Origin: Chromohalobacter nigrandesensis
GTDB taxonomy: Bacteria; Pseudomonadota; Gammaproteobacteria; Pseudomonadales; Halomonadaceae
Assembly (NCBI RefSeq): GCF_023061285.1
Contig: NZ_JAKGAM010000004.1
Location: 124,001 to 188,000, forward strand
Reading direction: 5' to 3'
DNA: 64,000 bases
Below, one piece after another: positions 35,752-44,308 of the stretch. The first letter of the stretch is position 1. Every line of letters starts with the position of its first letter. Position numbers and translations under genes: made by a program. The notes under the pieces are model-generated. The model did no database searches, had not been told where the DNA came from, and saw only the letters and a program-made list of their open reading frames with translations.

Positions 35752-36639
35752 ATGTCCAATGTAGTGCTGAGTCGGGCGCGGATGCCGACAACACTCGAGA
35801 TTTCAGTGACCGATGAATATGGCCAACGCCGACAACAGGCGATCGCCGCCGAGCGTGCCTTGACGGTGTACTTGAATCGTCAGGAGATCGTCACCTTGAT
35901 GACGCTGGGGTCCGAGCCGGAAGCGCTGGTGCTGGGTTACCTGCGCAACCAGGGGCTCCTGGTGCGCGCCGAGGACGTCGAGGCGCTGCAGGTCGACTGG
36001 GACGTGGAGGCCGCCGCCGTCGTGACGCGTGCCTTGCCCGAAGATCTTGACGCGCGCCTGGCCCAGCGAACCGTGACGACTGGCTGCGGACAGGGGACGG
36101 TCTTCGGGCGCTTGCTCGATGCTACCGATCTGCGCCCCTTGCCCTGTGAGCCGTTATCTCAGGCGGTGCTGTATCGCATGCTCGACAATCTGGGGCAGTT
36201 CAACGAGACCTATCGCAATGCCGGGGCCGTGCATGGCTGCGCGCTATGTCGTCAGGATCGCGTGCTGGGGTTCGTGGAAGACGTGGGACGTCATAATGCG
36301 GTGGACACGCTGGCCGGTCGCCAATGGCTGGCGGCACTGGACGAAGGCACGCCGGAAGACGCCGAGCTGGCCACGGCGGATATTTTCTACACCACGGGAC
36401 GGCTGACGTCGGAAATGGTGCTCAAGGTCGCGCAGATGGGAATCAGCGTGCTGGTCTCGCGCTCGGGCATGACACAGAAGGGCGTGGAACTGGCGCAGCG
36501 TTTCGGTGTGTTGCTGGTAGCGCGTGCCAAGGGACGTCATTTCCAGGTCGTCGACGAACAGGCACGCCTGGTACTGGATGCCATGCCGGCGCCCCGCCCG
36601 GGGGACAAAAAGGCGTCTCGACATAAGGGCACCTCATGA
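35752..36639 (+). CDS. fdhD: Formate dehydrogenase sulfurtransferase FdhD
   Basis: Transfers sulfur from IscS to the bis-MGD cofactor, a step required for formate dehydrogenase activity. 295 residues. The CxxC pair used for sulfur transfer is Cys163/Cys166 in VHGCALC; VEDVGRHNAVD and FYTTGRLTSEMVLKVA are further signatures. The ATG at 35752 is preceded by GGGAGGTGAGC. Divergent from the fdh operon and overlapping the downstream regulator gene by ATGA. Confidence 0.95.
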   Translation: MSNVVLSRARMPTTLEISVTDEYGQRRQQAIAAERALTVYLNRQEIVTLMTLGSEPEALVLGYLRNQGLLVRAEDVEALQVDWDVEAAAVVTRALPEDLDARLAQRTVTTGCGQGTVFGRLLDATDLRPLPCEPLSQAVLYRMLDNLGQFNETYRNAGAVHGCALCRQDRVLGFVEDVGRHNAVDTLAGRQWLAALDEGTPEDAELATADIFYTTGRLTSEMVLKVAQMGISVLVSRSGMTQKGVELAQRFGVLLVARAKGRHFQVVDEQARLVLDAMPAPRPGDKKASRHKGTS

Positions 36640-37574
36640 GCGATTCATCCTCCAGCGATTCATCCTCCACGTCGCCGTTTCTCAACGTGCATCAGGTCGC
36701 CGAGCTGCTGCATCTCAACGAGAAGAAGATTTACCAGTTGGCCAGCGATGGTGCTATCCCCTCCACCAAGGTGACCGGCAAATGGCTATTTCCCCGGCGC
36801 CTGGTCGAGCAGTGGATTCTGGAGTCCTGCCACCATGGCGTGCTGGCCGATCGTCTGATGGTGACCGGCAGTGACGACCCGTTGCTCTCGGCATTGATCA
36901 TGCGACTCAATCAGCAGCAGCAGGGGCATGCCTTCTATGGCTATAGCGTGACCGGGACACAACTGGGCTTGTCGCTGCTCTCGCAAGGTCGCGCCGATGT
37001 GTGTGCCATTCACTGGGGGCGTGCCGAGGAAAGCGAGTTGCGCCATCCCGCCCTGGTGAGAAGTCAAAGCGGCTATCGTCACTGGGTGCTGGTACGCCTG
37101 TTCCGCCGCAGTCAGGGGCTGATCATTCGCTCGGAGGACCGTCACCAGCCGCATGATCCCTCGGGGCTCTTCGGCGCCAATCGGCGTTGGGCGATCCGTC
37201 AAGAGGGCGCCGGGTCGCAGCGCTTCCTCAAGGAATGGTTGGCGGGCCATCAGTTGCGACTCGACCAGCTCAATACCCAGGTAGTTGCGTATAGCGAGCG
37301 CGAGGTCGCCTCGCTCATTGCGCGTCACGAGGCCGACATCGGCCCGGGTACGCTGTCGGCGGCCAATGAATTTGGCCTGGGCTTCATCCCCATCACCGAA
37401 GAAGCGTTCGACCTGGTGACACCGCGCAACGTGTATTTTCGGTCGCTGTTGCAGCAGATGTTCGATTATCTACACAGTGCTGCCGGCTTGACCCTGGCCC
37501 AGTCTCTGGGCGGCTACACACTCGATGAATGCGGCAAGTTGTTGTGGCGGGGCGACGACGTTCAGCATACCTAG
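36636..37574 (+). CDS. HTH regulator with periplasmic-binding-protein-like domain
   Basis: 312 residues. A MerR/excisionase-type helix-turn-helix at about 15-65 (VHQVAELLHLNEKKIYQL then GKWLFPRRLVEQW) is joined to a PBP-like ligand domain at about 80-290 (SLLSQGRADVCAIHWG, IARHEADIGPG). This pairing occurs in one-component sensors for small anions such as molybdate or tungstate. Coupling to fdhD by ATGA overlap suggests that it controls the formate dehydrogenase locus. The ligand is an inference. Confidence 0.78.
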   Translation: MSDSSSSDSSSTSPFLNVHQVAELLHLNEKKIYQLASDGAIPSTKVTGKWLFPRRLVEQWILESCHHGVLADRLMVTGSDDPLLSALIMRLNQQQQGHAFYGYSVTGTQLGLSLLSQGRADVCAIHWGRAEESELRHPALVRSQSGYRHWVLVRLFRRSQGLIIRSEDRHQPHDPSGLFGANRRWAIRQEGAGSQRFLKEWLAGHQLRLDQLNTQVVAYSEREVASLIARHEADIGPGTLSAANEFGLGFIPITEEAFDLVTPRNVYFRSLLQQMFDYLHSAAGLTLAQSLGGYTLDECGKLLWRGDDVQHT

Positions 37575-37699
37575 CCTTATCATCACCGCTTATCCTCATT
37601 GCGTGGAAAAAACGGATATTGCCTCCTGTCCTGGGTTGTCTCGTTCCCTGTGGTCCATTATCTTTCCTTTTGGTGTGCATTATATGAAACAAATGACGC

Positions 37700-37720
37700 C
37701 TTATAGATGCACGATATAAG
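37700..37720. promoter_or_regulatory. 21-bp inverted repeat upstream of the APC permease
   Basis: CTTATA (37700-37705) and TATAAG (37715-37720) are perfect mirror arms with nine bases between. It shares the core TRTA-N9-TATA and total length with the repeat at 35626-35646. It lies 40 bp before the permease start. Confidence 0.4.
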
Positions 37721-37759
37721 CACTCTCAACAACACCGTTTTCAATAAACGAGTATCGCG

Positions 37760-39208
37760 ATGAATCGAACAACATCTTCCAAAGGGGCAAGTGAGCTGAC
37801 GCGGGTACTTGCGCGCAAGGATGTACTCGCGTTGGCGTTCGGCGCCATGGTCGGATGGGGCTGGATCGTCATGACCGGCAACTGGATCCAGTCAGCAGGG
37901 AGTCTAGGGGCCATTCTGGCCTTTGTCATCGGCGGCATTGCCATCGTATTGGTGGGATTGACCTATGCCGAGCTGGCCTCAGCCATGCCTCAGGTCGGTG
38001 GCGAGCACGTATACAGTTATCACGCTCTGGGGCATTTCGCCTCGTTTCTTTGCACCTGGACCATCGTGCTGGGTTACATGAGCGTGGTGTCCTTCGAGGC
38101 CGTGGCGTTGCCGACGGTATTCGAGAATTTGTTTCCCGGTTATGCCGTCGGTGACCTTTGGACGATTGCCGGCTGGGACGTCAAGGCTACCTGGGTGGCA
38201 GTCGGCGTCGTCGGCTCGCTGGTCATGATGGCGATCAACTACATCGGTATTCGCACGGCGGCACTGGTGCAGAAGCTGGTCACCGTGCTGATTCTGGTGG
38301 TGGGCGTGATGTTCATCACGGGGGCACTCTTCACTGGTGAGACCGCCCACATGGAACCGCTGTTCAACGTCGAGAACGGGCTTGTGGGCGGTATCATGAC
38401 GGTCATGATCATGGTGCCTTTCATGTTCGTGGGCTTCGATGTCATCCCGCAGACGGCCGAGGAAATCAATCTGCCATTTCGTGATATCGGCAAGGTCCTG
38501 ATGATCTCGGTCATCCTGGCGGTGTTCTGGTATGCGCTGATCATTCTGGGCACGTCGCTGATGCTCGACCCCCAAGCCTTGAGTGCCTCTCATCTGGCGG
38601 TACCGGATGCCATGCAGGCCGTGTTCGCGGCTTCCTGGGCCGGCAAACTGATGGTGCTGGCGGGCATCGCGGGCATTATCACTAGCTGGAACGCCTTCTA
38701 CATCGGTGGTTCGCGTGCCATCTATGCGCTGGCCCATGCGGGCATGCTGCCGGCGTTTCTGGGCAAGCTTCACCCTCGTTACAAGACCCCCAGCAACGCG
38801 ATCATCATGATCGGCGCGGTATCCTGCCTGGCGCCATTCTTCGGGCGTCCGATGCTGGTCTGGTTGGTCGACGCCGGTGGGCTGGGCATCGTCATCGCGT
38901 ATTTGTTCGTGGCGCTGTCGTTTGTGGTGATGCGTTACAAGAACGCCGATATGCCGCGTCCTTTCAAGGTGCCTTATGGCAAATTAGTCGGCATCATTGC
39001 AGTGGCGTTGTCGCTGGGGATGGTGAGTCTCTACCTGCCAGGTAGCCCGTCCGCACTGTTGCCGATCGAGTGGCTCGTCTTCGGGGCCTGGATGCTGCTC
39101 GGACTGGTAATGTACCTGTGGGCGCGCAAGCGCTATGGCGTGGCGTACAGTGACCGCATGATGGCCCGTGAGCTTTCCGGTGACAGTGCCGTCAAGGATA
39201 TCGACTGA
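37760..39208 (+). CDS. APC-superfamily amino acid/polyamine permease
   Basis: Inner-membrane transporter of 482 residues with twelve predicted helices. The substrate-site loop in helix 1 reads AFGAMVGWGWIVMTGNWI, and helix 6 carries PFMFVGFDVIPQTAEEI, both typical of APC carriers. Substrate unknown. Its neighbours, an XRE-cupin regulator of the PuuR kind and an HDAC-family deacylase, fit amine or amino acid uptake (inference). Downstream is a strong terminator shared with the regulator gene. Confidence 0.88.
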   Translation: MNRTTSSKGASELTRVLARKDVLALAFGAMVGWGWIVMTGNWIQSAGSLGAILAFVIGGIAIVLVGLTYAELASAMPQVGGEHVYSYHALGHFASFLCTWTIVLGYMSVVSFEAVALPTVFENLFPGYAVGDLWTIAGWDVKATWVAVGVVGSLVMMAINYIGIRTAALVQKLVTVLILVVGVMFITGALFTGETAHMEPLFNVENGLVGGIMTVMIMVPFMFVGFDVIPQTAEEINLPFRDIGKVLMISVILAVFWYALIILGTSLMLDPQALSASHLAVPDAMQAVFAASWAGKLMVLAGIAGIITSWNAFYIGGSRAIYALAHAGMLPAFLGKLHPRYKTPSNAIIMIGAVSCLAPFFGRPMLVWLVDAGGLGIVIAYLFVALSFVVMRYKNADMPRPFKVPYGKLVGIIAVALSLGMVSLYLPGSPSALLPIEWLVFGAWMLLGLVMYLWARKRYGVAYSDRMMARELSGDSAVKDID

Positions 39209-39257
39209 AGGTGGCGGTAGGGGCTCTCGACATGCCCCGCGTGAAGGAAGTAGCAGA

Positions 39258-39283
39258 AGTGCCCGGCCTCGAGCCGGGCACTT
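39258..39283. terminator. Bidirectional terminator
   Basis: AAGTGCCCGGC against GCCGGGCACTT with a five-base loop, followed by T on the plus strand. It separates the convergent permease and regulator genes. Confidence 0.85.
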
Positions 39284-39297
39284 TCATTCATGAGGCA

Positions 39298-39930
39298 TCA
39301 CGCGTTCTCGCCGCGCGTGCATACGGAGAGCACCACGGCGTCCGATTCGCTGACGGACACCAGGGCGTGGCCCATGTCGCTATCGAAGTAGATGCTGTCG
39401 CCGTGGGTCAGGCGTAGCGGCTCGTAGAACTCGGTATACAGCAGGATGTCGCCGTCGAGCACCATCAGGAATTCTTCTCCGTCATGACGCACCCACTCCT
39501 GGAATTCATCGAAGCTGCGGGCACGGACGATGGTCTTGAAGGGAATCATCCGCTTCTGTGCGAGCTGCCACGATAACAACTCGTGCTCATAAGTCGGTGT
39601 GGGGTGTTGCTTGCCCTCGCCGACGCGCGTCAGATCGCGGCGCCCGAGAGTGTGCGATTGCGGTTTGGGCGGCGTCAGCAGTTGCGGCAGATCGATCCCG
39701 AGGCCGCCGATGAGTTTCTGCACGGCGCTGAAGGTGGGCGAGATCTGATCGTTCTCTATCTTGGACAGCGTCGAACGCGCCAAGCCGGTCCGTTGGCTGA
39801 CGTCTTCCAGGGTCCAGTGGTTGGACAGGCGAATTTCCTTGAGGCGATCACCCAGACGTAGCGGCTCGACGAACGCTTTGCGTCCGGAGGCGATGCGCAG
39901 GGCGGCGTCGCTATCGGTTTGGGTAGCCAT
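39298..39930 (-). CDS. XRE-family regulator with C-terminal cupin
   Basis: 210 residues. The helix-turn-helix at about 27-80 includes TLEDVSQRTGLARSTLSKIEN; the cupin at about 130-205 includes HDGEEFLMVLDGDILLYT and the closing HGDSIYFDSDMGHALVSV. Such proteins (PuuR, SutR) repress uptake and catabolism genes and sense the substrate through the cupin. I took the ATG at 39930; longer in-frame starts lie in a region with no ribosome binding site. Confidence 0.87.
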   Translation of the reverse strand: MATQTDSDAALRIASGRKAFVEPLRLGDRLKEIRLSNHWTLEDVSQRTGLARSTLSKIENDQISPTFSAVQKLIGGLGIDLPQLLTPPKPQSHTLGRRDLTRVGEGKQHPTPTYEHELLSWQLAQKRMIPFKTIVRARSFDEFQEWVRHDGEEFLMVLDGDILLYTEFYEPLRLTHGDSIYFDSDMGHALVSVSESDAVVLSVCTRGENA

Positions 39931-39943
39931 GGAGTCCACGATA

Positions 39944-39958
39944 GGAAATAAAGTTTCC
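39944..39958. promoter_or_regulatory. Possible autoregulatory operator of the XRE-cupin gene
   Basis: GGAAA-TAAAG-TTTCC, a perfect inverted repeat with a 5-bp spacer, 14 bp upstream of the start codon. Confidence 0.3.
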
Positions 39959-40015
39959 GTTAGGATACCACAGCTCGCTGGGCGCGGGGCTAGCCGGGCG
40001 TCGTTAAGGGGGCGC

Positions 40016-40954
40016 TCATGGGTCGCCGAGAGGCAAGCCCAGCAGCGCCTTGAGATGTGCCTCGACACTGGTGCCCAGGGCATCCAGGTGGTAGCCCCCT
40101 TCGAGTACCGAAACCAGGCGTCCTTCGGCGTATATGCGCGCGATGTCCAGGGCGAGTTGCGTCACCCAGAAATAGTCGGGCTCAAGGAGTTCAAGCTCCG
40201 CCATGGGGTCGTCGCGATGAGCATCGAACCCCGCCGAGAGCACGATCAACTGCGGTTTGAAGGCTTGTAGCGCGGGGAGCCACTGTGCTTCCACGTCGCG
40301 TCGGAATGCGGTGCCATCGTTGCCGGCCGCCAAGGGCGTGTTGACGATGTTGGCCCATGTGCCGTCCTGATAGCGCCAAGGGTAGAAAGGCGATTGGAAG
40401 CTCGAGCAGACCAGGACGCCGGGGTCGTCCTTGAAGATATCGATCGTGCCGTTGCCCTGGTGGACGTCGAAATCCAGCACGGCGATGCGTTCGACGCCAT
40501 AACGCTGGCGGGCGTGAGCCACCCCGATGGCGACGTTGTTATAAAAGCAAAAACCCATTGCCGAGCAGCGTTCGGCATGGTGCCCGGGCGGACGCACCGC
40601 GCAGAAGACGTTGTCTGCCTGATGGCGAAAGACTTGGTCGACGCCACGTACGACCGCGCCGGCGGCGACGCCCGCAGCGGCTAGTGTGTCCGGGTTCATG
40701 TGGGTCTCGCCGTCGAGTTCGCTCAAGCCTTCCCGCGGGGTGTGAGCCGCGAGCATCTCCAGATACTGCGGACAATGGGCAAGCGCGAGCGTCTGCGCAT
40801 TTACCGGCCGTGCCTCGGATTGCATGGTATGCGTCAACACACCGCTCAACGCCAGGCGTGCGCGTATGGCTTCCAGGCGCTTGGGGCTCTCGGGATGGCT
40901 CGGCCCCATGAAATGCTGCATGCAATCGGGATGGGTAATATACGCAGTGATCAT
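40016..40954 (-). CDS. Class II histone deacetylase-family deacylase (AcuC/acetylpolyamine amidohydrolase type)
   Basis: Zinc-dependent amidohydrolase of 312 residues. Active-site residues are all present: His125/His126 in RPPGHHAE, zinc ligands Asp163 and His165 in LDFDVHQGNGT, the third Asp in SAGFDAHRDDP, and the transition-state Tyr in LEGGYHLD. Substrates in bacteria are acetyl-lysine proteins (AcuC) or acetylpolyamines; sequence alone does not decide. GGAG five bases before the ATG. It lies back-to-back with a lysine acetyltransferase gene and 85 bp upstream of the XRE gene. Confidence 0.88.
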   Translation of the reverse strand: MITAYITHPDCMQHFMGPSHPESPKRLEAIRARLALSGVLTHTMQSEARPVNAQTLALAHCPQYLEMLAAHTPREGLSELDGETHMNPDTLAAAGVAAGAVVRGVDQVFRHQADNVFCAVRPPGHHAERCSAMGFCFYNNVAIGVAHARQRYGVERIAVLDFDVHQGNGTIDIFKDDPGVLVCSSFQSPFYPWRYQDGTWANIVNTPLAAGNDGTAFRRDVEAQWLPALQAFKPQLIVLSAGFDAHRDDPMAELELLEPDYFWVTQLALDIARIYAEGRLVSVLEGGYHLDALGTSVEAHLKALLGLPLGDP

Positions 40955-41210
40955 GGGAACTCCATCCAGAGGATGTCTATCGGCTGAGACGATGGGGGCA
41001 TGCTGTCTGCGGGAACCTTAAGGCCTGATAGGATGTAAAAACAGTGCCCATAGGTCGAACGATGCCATGCCATCGCGGCCGTGACGAGAGGCCTGCATCA
41101 CGCTCTGTCTGAAAAATGTCCACGCTCGCCGACTCTTCAGGCAGACTCACGTTTAGGCCGCCCGCGTCCGATGCTGAGCGGCAAGGTCTGATCAAGCGGG
41201 AGAGATTGCT

Positions 41211-43958
41211 GTGGGAACGCGTTTTCTGCGTCACTTCTTCGAGCCACATAGCGTGGCAGTAATCGGCGCTTCGGAAAAGCCGCATTCGATGGGCGGCATG
41301 GTGCTTGGCAATCTCCTCGAGGCGGGATTTGCAGGCACGCTTTGGGCGGTGAATCCACGCGGCTATGATGCGGTGTACGGTGTGGCTTGTGTAAAGCGAA
41401 TTGCGGATTTGCCTGCCGTGCCGGACCTGGCGATTCTCTGCAATCCGGTGGAAGGCGTGCCGCGAAGTATCGAAGCGCTGGGCAAGCTGGGCGCGCGCGC
41501 GGCTTTGGTGCTTTCCGGGGGCTCCTATCTCGACGACCGTACGCAGGATGGTGGCTCGTTGCGTGAGCGTATGCTCAAGGCGGCGCTGCGCTCGGGCATT
41601 CGTGTGCTAGGCCCGGAATGCTTGGGGATCGTAGTGCCTGGCAGCAAGCTCAATGCCACTTATGCCAGCCAGCCGATCAAGGCAGGGCGCGTCGCCTACC
41701 TGGGGCAGTCGGGAATGCTCGGTAACGCCATGATCGATTGGGCGGCGGGGCGCGGCATCGGTTTTTCGCATCTGGTGACATTGGGCGACAGCGTCGATGT
41801 AATGCTGTCCGACCTCATGGACTACATCAACCAGTACTCGCCGACACGCGCCTTGTTGTTGCATCTGGAGCGGGTTCACGACGCCCAGCATTTCATGACC
41901 GCGTTGCGCGATGCCTCGCGCCACCGGCTGGTGCTGGCGATCAAGAGCGGACGCTCGGTGCAGTCGACATTGACGCATGAACCGCAGACGCCGGGACTCG
42001 ACAATCGCGACGTGGTGTTCGATGCGGCACTGGCGCGCGCGGGGGTCGTGCGCGTGGATGATTCCGATGAGTTGTTCGATGCACTGGAGACACTGACGCG
42101 GATGCGGCCGCTGCGCGGTGATCGTTTAGCGATCGTGGCGAATGGTCTGGGACCGGCGCTGTTGGCGATCGACAAGTTAGTGATCGCTGGCGGTAAGCTG
42201 GCGGAATTGACCGATGTTACTCGTGATGCGCTGGTGCAAGGGGAATTCGATGTCAGTCTGCCAGGGCGCAATCCCGTCGATTTGGGCGGTAACGCCTCGC
42301 CCGAACGGTTCGTCGATGCGCTGGAAATCGTGGCGGCCGATGCCAACGTGGATGCCGTACTGGTAGTGCACGCACCGACTCGTCTGGCGCCTTCCAAGGC
42401 CACGGCCCAGGCGTTGATCGCCAATCGTAAACGCTTCAAGCGCAACCTGCTGACCAGTTGGATGGGGCTCGAGGAGGCGCTCAAGGCACGCCATGAGTGC
42501 AACCTGGCAGGCATTCCCACCTATATCTCTCCGGAAAAAGCGGTCAAGGCCTTCATGCACATGGTCGATTATCAGCGTGTGCAGACGCTCTTGCAGGAAA
42601 CGCCGCCGAGCCTACCTTTTACGACGCAGCCCGAGATCCGCGACCGCTGCCATCGCTTGATCGCCTCGGCCAAGCAGCGTGAGCGCGATCGGCTGACGCA
42701 TCAGGAAACCGCCCAGGTCCTGGCCGCCTATGGCATCCCCTCGGCCCCGAGCCAGTATGTCTTCGGCCCCGAGGAAGCACGCCAAGCGGCACGCGGAGTC
42801 GACGGCCCCATGGCACTGAAAATCGTGCATGCACATAACTGCGTGCCGTTTCGCTACCGCAAGCACCCGCATAAGCTTTCTGCGGGCTTGCTGCAAGACC
42901 TCGAGACGCCCGAACAGGTGGCCGATGGCGTACGGCGTCTGGGTGATACGGTCCGCGAAAAATTTCCCGAAAGCCCGATTTTCAGCTATTGCCTGCAACG
43001 CATGCAGCGCGGCAAGGCGTCGATGCAGCTCTGTGCGGGAATCACGCGTGATCCGGTGTTCGGGCCGGTCATTGTCTTCGGCATCGGCGGTTACAAGATC
43101 AATGTGCTGGCGGATCGTCAGGTTGCCTTGCCACCCCTGAACATGACCCTGGCCAATGAACTGGTATCGCGTACTCATGCGTATCGGCTGATTCGTGAGC
43201 ATGCCTCCGATCCTGAACAGGACGTCGAGCGCCTCTGCGAGTTGCTGGTCAAGCTCTCGCAGATGGCCTCGGATTTGCCTGAACTGCAGGGATTGGAGCT
43301 CAATCCATTATTGCTCAACCGCGATGGCGTCATGGCGGTGGATTTTGCCATGGACCTGGGGCAGCCCGCGCGCCATGCGATCATGCCGTATCCCGAAGAA
43401 TTGCGTGAATGGCGAGCATTGGGCAATGGCATGGATGTCGAAGTGCGCCCGATCCGAGGAGAGGACGCGCCGCTGATCACGCTATTTCATGAGCGGCTTT
43501 CCGAGGAAAGCATTCGCTTTCGTTATTTTCACCACAAGGCGGATCTGACGCAGCGCGATCTGGCCGTGCTGGCGCAGATCAATTACGACCGCCAGATGGC
43601 GTTCATCGCCGAGCATGCGATGGCCGATGGCAGCAAGGAAATGCTGGGCGTGGTACGTGTTTGGAACGATCCGGACAACATCCGCACCGAATTCTCCGTG
43701 ATCATCCGCGATGACCTCCAAGGACATGGCCTTGGTAGCCTGCTGATGGAAAAGATGATCCGTTACTGCAAGGGGGTTGGCATCCTCGAGATGGTCGGCA
43801 CCGTGATGATCGACAATCAGCCTATGCGTGCGTTGCTGAAGCACTTGGGCTTCAGTTTCCGCTATAACATGGAAGAGCAGGTGGTCGAGGCCTCCTTGCG
43901 CCTCAATGAGCCAAGCAGCGATTGGCAACGCCACCGTCTGGAGAGTCCGACGGACTGA
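41211..43958 (+). CDS. patZ: Protein lysine acetyltransferase Pat/PatZ (acyl-CoA synthetase-like + GNAT)
   Basis: 915 residues (E. coli PatZ 886). Order of domains: CoA-binding Rossmann domain (SVAVIGASEKPHSMGG), two succinyl-CoA-ligase-like domains, an ATP-grasp domain at about 490-710, and a C-terminal GNAT domain at about 735-890 with the acetyl-CoA loop RDDLQGHGLGSLLM. PatZ acetylates acetyl-CoA synthetase and other proteins. The start is GTG, with GGGAGAG before it. It is divergent from the deacylase gene, 256 bp apart. Confidence 0.9.
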   Translation: MGTRFLRHFFEPHSVAVIGASEKPHSMGGMVLGNLLEAGFAGTLWAVNPRGYDAVYGVACVKRIADLPAVPDLAILCNPVEGVPRSIEALGKLGARAALVLSGGSYLDDRTQDGGSLRERMLKAALRSGIRVLGPECLGIVVPGSKLNATYASQPIKAGRVAYLGQSGMLGNAMIDWAAGRGIGFSHLVTLGDSVDVMLSDLMDYINQYSPTRALLLHLERVHDAQHFMTALRDASRHRLVLAIKSGRSVQSTLTHEPQTPGLDNRDVVFDAALARAGVVRVDDSDELFDALETLTRMRPLRGDRLAIVANGLGPALLAIDKLVIAGGKLAELTDVTRDALVQGEFDVSLPGRNPVDLGGNASPERFVDALEIVAADANVDAVLVVHAPTRLAPSKATAQALIANRKRFKRNLLTSWMGLEEALKARHECNLAGIPTYISPEKAVKAFMHMVDYQRVQTLLQETPPSLPFTTQPEIRDRCHRLIASAKQRERDRLTHQETAQVLAAYGIPSAPSQYVFGPEEARQAARGVDGPMALKIVHAHNCVPFRYRKHPHKLSAGLLQDLETPEQVADGVRRLGDTVREKFPESPIFSYCLQRMQRGKASMQLCAGITRDPVFGPVIVFGIGGYKINVLADRQVALPPLNMTLANELVSRTHAYRLIREHASDPEQDVERLCELLVKLSQMASDLPELQGLELNPLLLNRDGVMAVDFAMDLGQPARHAIMPYPEELREWRALGNGMDVEVRPIRGEDAPLITLFHERLSEESIRFRYFHHKADLTQRDLAVLAQINYDRQMAFIAEHAMADGSKEMLGVVRVWNDPDNIRTEFSVIIRDDLQGHGLGSLLMEKMIRYCKGVGILEMVGTVMIDNQPMRALLKHLGFSFRYNMEEQVVEASLRLNEPSSDWQRHRLESPTD

Positions 43959-44308
43959 TGCTCCTTGGTCTATCTCTCGATGTCGCGGCGAAGTCGCTTA
44001 AGGTCGGCTTCGTCGCTTGGCGAATTCGGTGATCGAGTATGATCGAGACGCTTGGAGGTCCGTGACGGGTTATTGAACCATGGATCAATCATCAGTTGTT
44101 TTCATTTGAAGCAATATCAATAAGTAGGTATGATCCAGCACGAGGCATAACGAAATTTTATCTTAATGATCATCTCTTATCATCTCCATGACCATAACAA
44201 GAGCCAGGAGACTGACCCGCCAGATACTCGCAACGTGACAACGTGACATTGCTGAGCGCTCTTGCTTCGCAAGGGCATGGCGACGACTTGACCAAAGCAG
44301 GCAAGCCT
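43959..44308 (+). other. 350-bp leader region of proVWX
   Basis: No gene is supported. It holds the promoter listed at 44106-44134 and a 168-base untranslated leader. The leader includes a direct repeat CAACGTGA (twice, around 44229-44246) and a small hairpin CTTGC-TTC-GCAAG near 44270. A 16-codon ORF at 44188-44238 has no ribosome binding site. Confidence 0.5.
44106..44134 (+). promoter_or_regulatory. Promoter of proVWX
   Basis: -35 TTGAAG (44106-44111), 17-bp spacer, -10 TATGAT (44129-44134), in an AT-rich stretch upstream of proV. Confidence 0.65.

Noticed and set aside
44188-44238. 16-codon ORF in the proVWX leader as an attenuator peptide
   Set aside because: No ribosome binding site, no codon bias and no terminator/antiterminator pair downstream.
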